Source: Yponomeuta sedellus (lineage: Eukaryota; Arthropoda; Insecta; Lepidoptera; Yponomeutidae). From it: a stretch of 64,000 bases of DNA. Both the position numbers and the translations under genes were made by a program. The stretch is from the NCBI GenBank assembly GCA_934045075.1, contig OW203724.1, positions 11,767,473-11,831,472 of the forward strand, given 5' to 3'. How positions within the stretch are numbered: the stretch's first letter is position 1; each line of letters begins with the position of its first letter. Positions 1 through 10,112 of the stretch are shown in pieces. The notes below the pieces were generated by a model that was not told the origin of the DNA, did no database searches, and saw nothing but the letters and a program-made list of their open reading frames with translations.

Positions 1-325
1 TGGAAACAATCACGTGGTTAAGCAACACAGGCGCGGTAACGTACGGGATGGGTGAGCGTCCCGTGACTACCGCTAGTGGCATTTTTCCGAGCGCTTCCGT
101 GCTTCGCAAGGCACGTTAAGCCGTTGGTGCCGGCTGTCATATAATGGCAGTCGTTAAGCCATGTCAGAGGCCTTATGGGCGGCTTGATAACTTCTGACAG
201 TAAGGCCCGCCACTGTCTTACAATCCTCCACCAACCCGGACTTGGCCCCCGTGGTGGAGTATGGCCTAACCTTCCTGCGATGTAGGAAGAGACCCGTGCC
301 CCAGCAGTGGGGACATATAAGGGTT
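1..325 (-). repeat. Interspersed repeat family A, near-full copy
   Basis: Minus-strand copy of the repeat with the core GTCCCCACTGCTGGGG and the block GGCTTAACGTGCCTTGCGAA. Other near-full copies lie at 19898-20265 and 52446-52805, and a rearranged one at 39418-39800. I recall similar sequence as common in moth genomes. No coding function. Confidence 0.8.
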
Positions 326-1287
326 GATAACGTAACATAACCTATAGATGCTACTATGAAAATGAGGAGATTGGGAGCTACTGCAAATATTGCAATAAAA
401 GAAAGTTGTTTGTATATATTTTTATTCATATGTTCACACTAATCGTCACTGTCACTGGCCAAAGAGGAGGTTGAATTTGTGTCTCCGGAGACTTGAATTA
501 TAAATTCATCAATGACATTATCCATTACACCATCAAATTCGGCGTTTTCTTCTCTTCTTTAATTACGTGTTCAACACAACGTTGCCATGCTGCTGGAGTA
601 ATTTTACTTATTGCCTCATCTAACAGGACCTTTATTTAGTTCGGCCGTTTAAAAAGTTTTATTTTTGGCAGCAACATAGCCTTTTACTTGCCCCCATATA
701 TTTCTATCGGATTTAATTCACAATGATATGGGGGAAATCTATATTTTTGTCTTGTGCCATTTTGTCACACATATATGCTATATATACTTATGCCATATAC
801 ACGTATTGACAAACGACTAAACTTCACTTGTAGGCATAAACTAAATTTCCCAAAATGTTTGTCACACCTGAATTTCATCCATGTTTCTTTTTCTGTAGGG
901 CTGTCGCGTAAAATTAATGTCGAATTTTTTATAGTTTTTCGAAATGACAAGGTAATATGCATATTATTTGAGTGATTCTAGTTAAATATGCTGCAATAGG
1001 AATTGTTAATAAATACTTAGCAAGTAAAAGGCTATATTCATGTAAACAATAGAAGATTTGTAAAACGTGAGTTGTGATAACCCTAAATTGGTTTGTTTAC
1101 CTCTATTCTTTATCGAGTTTGGCAGAAGTGTAGGGGTTAAAGGTAAGGAAACGGAACTTATGAAAGGAAAATGGAACGGAATTTGGAAAAAGGTATTTTA
1201 AAATCAGGTAATAATAACATTAGGAACAAATAAAACCAAAAAAAGACTATATACAATAAAAAAATAAACTACATTTTTATATCATTT
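326..1287. other. AT-rich stretch, nothing recognised
   Basis: No supported gene. Short open frames on both strands have no coding character. Confidence 0.5.
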
Positions 1288-2809
1288 TTACTTTATATAC
1301 TTAGCAATACATTTACAAATATTAACATCGAAATTAGATAGTAGGCAGGATGCACAGGTAGGAAAAGAAACACCGAGGGAAGTTAGGGAAGAAAAAAAGG
1401 AAGAATGATCCAAACCAGGACAGGAAAATAGCAAATGATTTATGTCTCCCACCTCAGCCCCACAAGCACAGGCAGGACTCTGCGCAATGCCAAGCTTAGC
1501 AAGGTGGGCCGGAGTTGAAGTATGGCCTAAACGCAAGCGAATCATAATTGAAGACAGTAACCTTATTACTGAACTTGGCATCGGCGCGACAAAACCAGGG
1601 CTTTGACAAAATAACAGGTTGCACTGTGCGGTAATGCATGCCTTTTGTGCATTCCTCAGCCCAGATTTTATCCCAGGACTCCTGGAGATAAACCCTGGGA
1701 AGAGTTGTGAGATCGCTAGAATAATTTTGATATGGGAATAGATCCCCACACTCCACAGCCTCATTGGCTAGTCTATCTGCTTTTTCATTTCCAACTATAC
1801 CGGAATGGGAAGGGACCCATCCGAAACTAACAATGAAACCTCTCTGAGAGCATTGAAGTAATAACTTACGTACTTATATCAAAAATTATTAGCGAATTAA
1901 AACTGAAAAATGGAAATTTTACTAGGGCCTGGAGAGAGCTTAAGGAATCTGACAGTACCAGTGTACTTCGCAGACCCATCAAAAGTATATATTCCACTGC
2001 CTTTAAAAGTCCAAAGCATTCTCCAGTAAACACCGAAGATTCAGGGGGAAGTCTAATTTTTTGAACAATACCAAATTGAGAATGAAACACACCTACACCT
2101 ACGCAACTATTGGTGTGTTTTGAAGCGTCTGTAAAGATGGTGTGGCACCCCTGGAATCTGTCATACAAAAGGTTCTTGAAATCACTATTTTGACATACGT
2201 CATATTTTGAAATACCGAAATCAAGACAGACGTTAGGAGCTTGAACTTAAAAATAGGAAGCAAGTTAGAATTATGGCACGGAGCTTCAATGGCATTAAAC
2301 TTCAAGAAACTTTGAACTAGACAAGGGATTCCTCGGTGAGACCAATACTCTGATGACACAACCAACTCTGAAAGACGCTGTAATTTGCCATGCAAAAGTT
2401 GATCAGAGAGCTGCAAACATCGACCCAAGAATCTATCAGAAAGGTATTGACGTCTTAACTTGAGAGGTGGCTCTCCACACTCTGCTTGTAAACAATTAAT
2501 AGGACTAGATTTCATGGCCCCCAAGATAATTCTCAAAGCTTTGGACTGCACTGCATCCAATTTCTTTAAACCAGCAGCACTACCAGGTTCCAACAAAAAG
2601 GTTCCATAATCAAGAACACTTCTGATTAAAGCATTGTAGAGCAACCTCAATGAAAAAGGATGAGCACCCCACCAAACCCCTGAGAGGCATCTGATAATAT
2701 TTATCAAGCGGTCACACTTGGCTGCAATGTATTCACAGTGAGGAAGTCCTGAAAGATTTTTTTTATCTCCAATTTCATTTGCAATCTGCCTTTTAAAGGC
2801 ATTCAGCAA
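1288..2809 (-). pseudogene. Non-LTR retrotransposon relic: RT C-terminus plus RNase H (I/R1-like)
   Basis: Three broken minus-strand frames. 2809-2200 is the post-RT region (LRLLYNALIRSVLDYGTFLL, LDAVQSKALRIILGAM). 2168-1866 is RNase H, with the expected acidic residues in FTDASKHTNS, ECFGLLKAVE and VLSDSLSSLQAL. 1764-1288 is a C-terminal Cys/His segment (CACGAEVGDINHLLFSC). The 5' end including RT catalysis is missing and frameshifts separate the pieces. Confidence 0.8.
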
Positions 2810-2819
2810 TTTGTGTATG

Positions 2820-5530
2820 TGTTGTCTGTGGCGTGTGCAGTGTAAGCTCAGTGGCCTAACTGCTTCATCAAATTCAACTCTTATGTTTTATTGACTATTT
2901 AGCAAGTCTTGAGGAATTTTCTGTTTCAGCCTCCGCTGAGTAGTTTTTGGATCCAAAAGATTGGTTGCCAGTTTATTTGGATGGTTGCAGATTCTATCTC
3001 TATAAGCCTCAAGTCTTTGTGTGGTTTCTTCCTTGACAGTTAGGATCTGTAAGTCCTTATGTAGTGACTCATTGGTGACAAATCATGGTGCATTTGTGAT
3101 GACGCGGAGCATTTTTGATTGGAATCTTTGAAGGATTTCAATAATTGAGTTCGCCGCCGTACCCCACAGCTGTATGCCGTAGGTCCATATTGGTTTTATG
3201 ATTGCCTTGTACAGAAGTACTTTGTTGTCGAGGCTCATCTGTGAGTTATGTCCAAGCATCCAGTACATGTTGTGCAGTGTAAGGCCCAGTTGCTTCCTTT
3301 TTGTCGATATGTGTTTGCGCCAGGTCAGTCGTCTATCCAGATGTATTCCTAGATATCTCACGTGGTCTTCTTGTGGTATCTCTATGTTATTTAATTTAAC
3401 TGACAGATTTGGTTTCGTTAGCTTTAATTCTCCACTTTTTAAGCCATAAAGATATATTATCGAGGCAGTGTTGGAGTAGGTTAGATGCCATTTGTGGGTT
3501 GGCGTGTGTCGCCAGGATAGCAGTGTCATCAGCGAAAGTCCCGAACGTAGCTTGATCGTTAGTTGGAAGATCTGCTGTAAAGAGTAGGTATAATGTTGGT
3601 CCAAGCACACTTTCTGGGGCACCCCGATCACGCGCAGACTTGAGAGCTCTTCACCAACTTTAACTATGAATTTTCTCTCCGTCAAGTAAGATTTGATGAT
3701 AAGATACAGCTTTGTGGGGAAGTTTAACTTTATTTTACTTAGCAAGCCCTCATGCCAGACTCTGTCAAAAGCTTGTGAGATGTCCAAGAATGTAGCCGCA
3801 CAATATTATTTTTCTTCAAACGCCTGAACCTGTTCTATTGTTCCGTGATTGAATCTGAATCCGCATTGGTGGTCAGGTAATAATTTATGTTTATTTATCA
3901 CTGGTTAAAGACGAGAGAGTAGACATTTTTCAAATAAATTGGAGGGAACAGAAAGAAGGCTTATTGGCCTGTACGATTTTGGATCCTCCGCTGGTTTTCC
4001 AGTTTTGTGTATCATAACGACCACGGAAACCTTCCACTGGGTGGGGATGAAATTAAGTCTCAACATGGCATTGTACAACTGAGTGAGGTTCGTTATGCCA
4101 TTCTCGCGTAACTCACGGATGCCTCTACTTGTGATGAGGTCGTGCCCCGGTGCTTTGTTGCAGGGTATTTTTCTTCTCATAGATAAAAGTTCCTTCCTGG
4201 TGATCTTTTTCACATCTGGTAATTCAGTACTTGTAACTTCTGCTGCTACGTGTTTTTCGACCTGTGTCAAGTGTTCCATGGGACCTTCATAAGGATGAGG
4301 GCTAAAAACATTATAAAGGTGGTCAGCAAAGACATCTGCTTTCTCAGAATCATTACGCGCCCAATTGCTATCTCTGTTTCTAAGTAATGGAGTAACTTTC
4401 GCTGGCTGTTTCAGTTTCCTTGTCGCTTTCCAAAGTGAGTAGTTTGTGCCCATTGTTGCATCCAAGTTAATGAGATAATTTTGGATGGAGTTATTTCTAT
4501 CACGATCTAGCAAGGCTTTCAGGTTTTTATTGTCTGTTCAAACATGTTTTCATTTTAGGACATCTAAATTTTTGACATAATCTCCTTAACCTTCTTTTCT
4601 CTGAAACTTCATTAATAATTGTTTGGTGGTAGATAATTTCTTGCTTATCCAACTTAGATATAGGGGTGCTAGCCCAAGCCGCATTTTGCACTGTTCTGTT
4701 AATTGATTCAACGGCGGTTTCTATGTCCGTCTCAGTCTTCAAGGGTATGTTGGTATTTAGAGACGAGGCAAGAATGTCTCTAAAATCTTCCCAGTTGGTG
4801 TTTGAGTTGTGAAGCTTGCATGGGTGCGACACGGTAACTATGTTCTTATTTAGATTCATGAATACAGGAGAGTGATCGCTGGATAAGTCAGCCAGGATTA
4901 CACCTCTATATATTTGTTAGATATTCCATTGAAGATAAAAAAGTCTAGTAGATCAGGTATTTTCTTCCTATCCCCCGGCCAGAAAGTAGGTTCACGCGAA
5001 GAAGCTGTCTGGAGCTTTTGGGCGTCTATTGCCTTTTTAAGTTCTCTCCCTCGAGGATTAATCTAGAACCCCAATGGGTGTGCTTTGCATTGTATTCCCC
5101 CCCAGCAAAGAAACGATGTCCAAGCGTGTTGAAGAAGTCAGAAAACTGTTCTTTGGTGATTTTATGCCTAGGTGGACAGTAAATTGCAGATACAATTATA
5201 TCGCTGTGCCAATTCTGCACAACTATTGAAGTGGCCTGAAGCTCAGCCGTTTTCCAACTCACTGATTGATGATGTCTGATTTTATTTTTAATTATGATAG
5301 CTGTTCCCCCATGTGCTTTACCGTCTGGGTGCATTGTGTGATATACAGAATAATTGGGAATCGTAAGGTTTTTTTCTGTAACATGTGTTTCGGAGACCAG
5401 CATTATATCAATATTATAACTACGCAGAAAGAATATGACTTCTTCCCTGTGGTGTGGCAGCCCATTGGCGTTCCATAAACATAGTTTTAAGATATTGAAT
5501 TTGACATTAGTTTGGTCATTAATTCAGCGA
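2820..5530 (-). pseudogene. Jockey-like non-LTR retrotransposon, decayed
   Basis: Minus-strand pieces in order. Endonuclease at 5403-5026 (VSETHVTEKNLTIPNYSVYH, FFAGGEYNAKHTHWG, where a D/G is expected before YN). Linker at 4859-4527. RT fingers at 4513-3905 (KAPGHDLITSRGIRE, YRPISLLS). RT palm at 3787-3083 with AFDRVW, the catalytic FADD in TFADDTAIL (about 3530) and YLGIHLDRRLTWRKHI. Frames are broken several times, so it is inactive. Short 3' remnants run to about 2820. Confidence 0.87.
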
Positions 5531-6130
5531 CGGCAGTTTCATGTAAGTACCTATGTTTTTAATTTGATTAAAATGATTAATTTCACGCTGTTCCTTTCTT
5601 TTAAAATACTATGTTACTTAAGAAGAGTTATTAGTTTTTGGCCATTTTTTCGATGGGCATCATAAAAGTAGGGGCGTTTTTTTTTTAAATTTAAGTCGGT
5701 TCGATTCCCAGACAAGGCAAGTAATTTTTATAAAATCTTTGAATGCAGAATTAATTGCTGAAAGTAATCTATCTTGCTGAAAGAAGACTTTATGTTATCT
5801 TTTAAAAATAACATAAAGTCTTCTTTCAGCAAAATACCCTATCTACGATATTTTAGGTACTTTCCCTTCATGGCCCATAACTTTGGGACGCCCTGTATAT
5901 GCGTGCGATCATAGTTGTATTCTTTGCTTTGATGTCCAACCACGAAATAACTTAAATACTCTTCGGCTGGCCTATCTTTATTCAAACCTCATCATCACAA
6001 TAGAAAACCAAAATAAAGGCATATAGAACTACTGGTTTTAGGACTTTAACCCGACTAATACCTACACGAAACAATAAAGGAGCGTCATGATATTACCAGC
6101 GTATGTACGATGAATGAATGTATGTACATA
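5531..6130. other. No gene; contains a 25-bp-arm hairpin
   Basis: Only short open frames. A perfect inverted repeat occupies 5774-5832. Confidence 0.5.
5774..5832. repeat. Perfect hairpin, 25-bp arms
   Basis: Arms 5774-5798 and 5808-5832 pair without mismatch around a 9-base loop. AT-rich, no TSD noticed. Confidence 0.85.
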
Positions 6131-6591
6131 GGCTGCTACTTATGTATGCGGAATCAGGGATTCCAATAATTTTAAACGCAATGTCTGACCTCCATGGTCA
6201 AATTCGTTCTTTTTTTAAATACTGGCCGCTAATATTTTTCTCTTATATACGTTAATGTTTTGTTTTTGTTGGGTTTAAAATGTTATATCGCTAAAAAAAA
6301 GAACTCTCTCGTGAAAATATTCGTGCTATGATTTATTACGATTTTCGACGTGGTTTAACGCAACAACAGTGCGTAGATCAATTAACTTCAACTTTTTGTG
6401 GTGAAGCTCCATCAAAAACGACTGTGTATCACTGGTTTAGTGAGTTTAATCGCGGGCGCAGTAAGCTCACGGACGAAGTTAAAGAAGGTCGCCCGAAATC
6501 GGTGGTTGTGCCACAAAATATTGAAGCTGTGCGAAAACTAATAATGCAAGACCGCCATGTTACGTATCGCGAGATAGAGGCTATTCTGGGC

Positions 6592-7584
6592 CAGTGTTGC
6601 CAACGACTCACAGCATGATATCGCCGTTTTTCAAAGCTTAAGTAGCCTAAAGTAGCCCATTTTTTGCCGAGGTAGCCTAAATAAGTAGCCTAAACTCAAA
6701 ACGTTAAAAATAAAATAAAAAGGTAGTTTTGAAAAATTATTTACTATTGAATTTTAAAAAAAGTTGTTATTGTAATGTACAATTTAAAACATAGTTATTT
6801 GCTTTAAAAATATACTATTCTTAAAGACTGTAGACTTAAACACTAGTATATCTTTAAAGCAAATTACTATTTACATAATCTAAAATAAAAATTATTTACA
6901 CAACAGATACTGCTTCATCTCCTATTAGCAAAGAATCTACTAGCTTTAAGCCCGCAGTACACAATGGCCCATGCTGGCCCCCTGCTCGCCATTGCCAACT
7001 GTAGGCCACGATCACTTGCTGTTCCCACAATGGCGCGTGGCTCATTGCTGTCTGGTAAACCACTTGCGATGGACGTGGAAGTAGTTGCGGCCGCAGCTAT
7101 TTATTTATTTTATTTACAAGTATTACAGAAGTATGTACAACAACAAAGTTATTAGAAAAAAATGGCACAAAAGGCGCAAAATTACGGGCTATGATATAAA
7201 TCAAAAAACTTGAAGGTCAATTGACTAAACGATGGGCTACTGTGTAAACAGGGATGGGCCATGCTACGCCACGATTCATTTGAATTGTGCCCAAAAAACC
7301 GACAACTGTCCGATTGCGCGCCACGATAGACAATAGTCCGCCACTATGCACCATTCCCCCATGCACACAATGGCAATGGCGAGCAGTGGGCCAGCATGGG
7401 CCATTGTGTACTGGCCGCATTAATAATTTCGACGTTTCGACACTGTTTTTTCTTTTTTTAGGCTATCTCAGAGTTGCCCTCGAGATAGCCTAAAAGGCGA
7501 CCGGTCGCCGTTCACATTTTTTCGTCGCCGATTTTCTATCCGAGTAGCCTAAATGGCGAAAAATCGCCCACGTTGGCAACACTG
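6592..7584. mobile_element. CAGTG-ended DNA element inserted in the mariner
   Basis: A 993-bp element bounded by CAGTGTTGCCAACG and its complement, flanked by 7-bp duplications TCTGGGC (6585-6591 and 7585-7591). Removing it restores the transposase reading across EIEAILGICMTSI. Ends resemble hAT-type elements (CAGTG), but those usually make 8-bp duplications. No transposase inside, so non-autonomous. Confidence 0.82.
6957..7416. mobile_element. Fold-back element nested inside the CAGTG element
   Basis: Arms begin GTACACAATGGCCCATGCTGG (about 6957) and end in the near-perfect complement at about 7416; each arm runs about 40 bp. Third level of nesting within the mariner. Confidence 0.65.
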
Positions 7585-8433
7585 TCTGGGCATATGTATG
7601 ACGAGCATTCCTAGGATATTACATGAACACTTGTCTGTAAAAAAAATTTGTTCGCGTTGGATCCCGCACACACAACTTAACTCAGGATCAAAAAGATGCT
7701 CGCGTCGAATGGTGCAAGAAAACCTTGAAAAAATTCAACGGAGGTGACTCAAAATCTGTTTATAATATCTACACAGGTGACGAATCGTGGATCTACGCGT
7801 ACGATCCCGAAACTAAACAACAATCAACAGTTTCGGTGTTTCAAAATGAGCCGAACCCTACGAAAGTGGCTCGTGCAAAAAGCACTGTAAAGCAAATGGT
7901 GGCCTGCTTTTTTGGTATTAATGGCCATGTGGCTACAATACCACTGGCCACTGGAGAATCGCAGAACGGTTAATTCGGAGTGGTACACGACCATTTGTTT
8001 GCCGGAAGTATTTGAAGAAATACGCCAAAACAACCAGCGACGCAGAATCATACTTCACCATGACAATGCCAGCTGTCATACATCTCAGGAAACAACTACA
8101 TTTTTGGATGGTCAAAAAATTGAATTGATGGGTTATCCACCGTACAGCCCTGATTTGGCTCCCAATGATTTCTATTTATTCGCAAATGTAAAGAATAAAT
8201 TACGTGGTCAACGATTTCGACCGACCCGTCGACCCGTGAAGATGCCGTAGATGCGTTCAAACAGCACGTTTTGGAGATACCTCAATCAGAGTGGAAAAAG
8301 TGTTTTACAAATTGGTTTCATCGAATGCAAAAGTGCATCGATCATAGTGGAGAATACTTTGAAAAACCATAAAAGCATATTTAGCCATATACATTTGTTT
8401 ATTTTTTCTATTCCGCATACATAAGTAGCAGCC

Positions 8434-9145
8434 CTCGTATATGTGTATTAATGTACGTATGTTGTGTTCATCTGTTCCATCACAGAATTCACAAAGCCTA
8501 AACGACTGGTCTGATTATGACAAGAATCCAATATGGCGGCTGTGAGGGGCAATAAAAAGGGAGGACTTCAAAAATGAAAATAATCGTATACCATTGACAT
8601 GGGTAGTTATCAAATTAAAGGTATTTAATAGACCTTTCCAAAAATTTATATGAACGCTTCATGTAGGTATATGAAGCGTTAATATACCTAAAAAGAAAAA
8701 AATGTGTTTGTTTTGTCGTTCTTGGTGATCGTCCAAAATTACTTGGATACAAAAAAAACTTAATGAAAATAAAATTGTGTTATAAAAATTATAATTGTGC
8801 GGAGAATGAGAGAAGGCCTGGTTATTTAATGATATACGGCACTGTCAGTTATTAAATAATTTGACTAAGCCATCGTAACTATTGGATAAATACCAGTGGT
8901 AACCAAAGCCATATTTTTAAAATGTCGATGAGAATAGTAATGAGTAAATAAATGAACATTATTTTTGTAAATACGACCGTAATTGTTGTACATTGGAGAT
9001 TCTACTAAGCTGGTCTGATTTGATATAAAGTACTTAATATTGTGCCCACGAAGTTTGTATTTTTAAAAATGGGATTGGGTTTTGTTGTAACAATTTTTTG
9101 TAGGTAACATTAGATACATTTAGGTATATTGATTTTTTATTGCAG
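8434..9145. other. AT-rich spacer, nothing recognised
   Basis: No supported gene. A small 10-bp-arm hairpin (AACGCTTCAT / ATGAAGCGTT) lies near 8653-8681. Confidence 0.5.
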
Positions 9146-9300
9146 ATGCCTGACCACGCTTGAGGAAGACGTCCAGAGAGTACAAATAATTATTATCACG
9201 GGGGCTGTCGATTATGGTCACACTGTAACTGTTGATAGTCTGATAAAGCGTAAATTGTCTGAAGAAGACTGCCTTTAATAAATAATGTTATTAGCTTTAT
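9146..9300 (+). CDS. Possible terminal exon of an unknown plus-strand gene
   Basis: A polypyrimidine stretch and TTGCAG acceptor precede an open frame of about 43 codons (LTTLEEDVQRVQIIIITGAV, then DYGHTVTVDSLIKRKLSEED) ending in TAA at 9276. An AATAAA overlaps the stop (9277-9282). It would be convergent with CFAP44, whose stop lies 0.75 kb away. I do not recognise the product and found no upstream exon; the preceding 9 kb is mostly transposon DNA. It could be chance. Confidence 0.3.
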
Positions 9301-10034
9301 TTAATTATTACTTAAATTCAATGTTATTACCTAAAGAAAAACTCTATTTTTGTTCAATCACTTTACGTTTCGTTCTACTTAAAACGTGCCTAAAATATTG
9401 TTAGTTTAGAAGTAGGTACACTATATAGTGGTTCAATAAATAGATATTCATCTAGATCATGTAATCATGTTTAATTTTTGAGTGTTACAACTGCCCCCCA
9501 GCGAAAGCATCACATTTTTATTTTATCTACCTTACTTTTGGATAATAGCCGAAGTCACAATGTGGTTGACAATTTATTAGAAATTGTTACAACCGTACCC
9601 AGTCCACCAAATACTTGATTATCATAAACTTATTTACATTATGCCAGGGTCCTACAGAATTTTTTTTCTGTTCACTTTTCCAGATTACCCTTTTAATGTT
9701 GGGTCACCGGCTCGCATATTAATTTCTCTTTAAAAACTAAGGTAGGTACTAGTGGTACTACCCTTATATTAATTATTCTACCTATAAGATGTCTAAAATT
9801 TTCGTAGTTTTATTTTTTAGTACCGCCATATACAACGTAATTTATCAAAAGCATTAAGTTTTTTAATATTCTTAATAAATGTTAGAACGTGCGATCGGGA
9901 GGAAAGGAAGTAATAAAAGCAGAATAACTATTTCTAATGTCTGTACTTCCGTATAGGTAGGTACCTAAATAGCTACAAAGGTATTCCAGTAGGTAGGCCC
10001 CTACATAGGTAATAATTCTCTATTTCAAGGGTAG
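9301..10034. other. Spacer and CFAP44 3' UTR
   Basis: No gene seen. A minus-strand AATAAA at 9814-9809 is a candidate CFAP44 poly(A) signal. Confidence 0.4.
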
Positions 10035-10112
10035 TCACGGCTCAGTTCTTACGCTCTTCAATGAACGTCCGCTGCGGTGGCTCTTGCAGCTGCTCTGGCT
10101 GATATTAGACTT
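10035..10112 (-). CDS. CFAP44: CFAP44 exon 42 (last coding exon, proposed)
   Basis: Acceptor CATTTTCAG in phase 0 after exon 41, then 25 codons ([20 protein letters not shown] and VRTEP) and TGA. A basic Ser-rich tail is plausible but has no recognised homology. An AATAAA on the minus strand lies at 9814-9809, about 220 nt after the stop. Confidence 0.6.
   Translation of the reverse strand, partial: KSNISQSSCKSHRSGRSLKSVRTEP

Larger units (their letters stand above)
6290..8371 (+). pseudogene. Mariner transposase pseudogene
   Basis: The N-terminal helix-turn-helix region is intact (IYYDFRRGLTQQQCVDQLTS, RHVTYREIEA). It is interrupted at 6592, resumes at 7585 (HEHLSVKKICSRWIPH), and shows the D,D34D catalytic blocks YTGDESWIY, HHDNASCHTS and YSPDLAPNDF. 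It ends QSEWKKC...MQKCIDHSGEYFEKP. At least two frameshifts and a stop lie between the pieces, so it is inactive. Confidence 0.88.
6131..8433 (+). mobile_element. Mariner transposon with nested insertions
   Basis: Terminal inverted repeats begin GGCTGCTACTTATGTATGCG (6131) and end with its complement at 8433. Between them lies a mariner transposase in pieces (6290-8371). A TA precedes the left end. The right flank reads CT, so one target duplication is lost or eroded. Confidence 0.88.
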
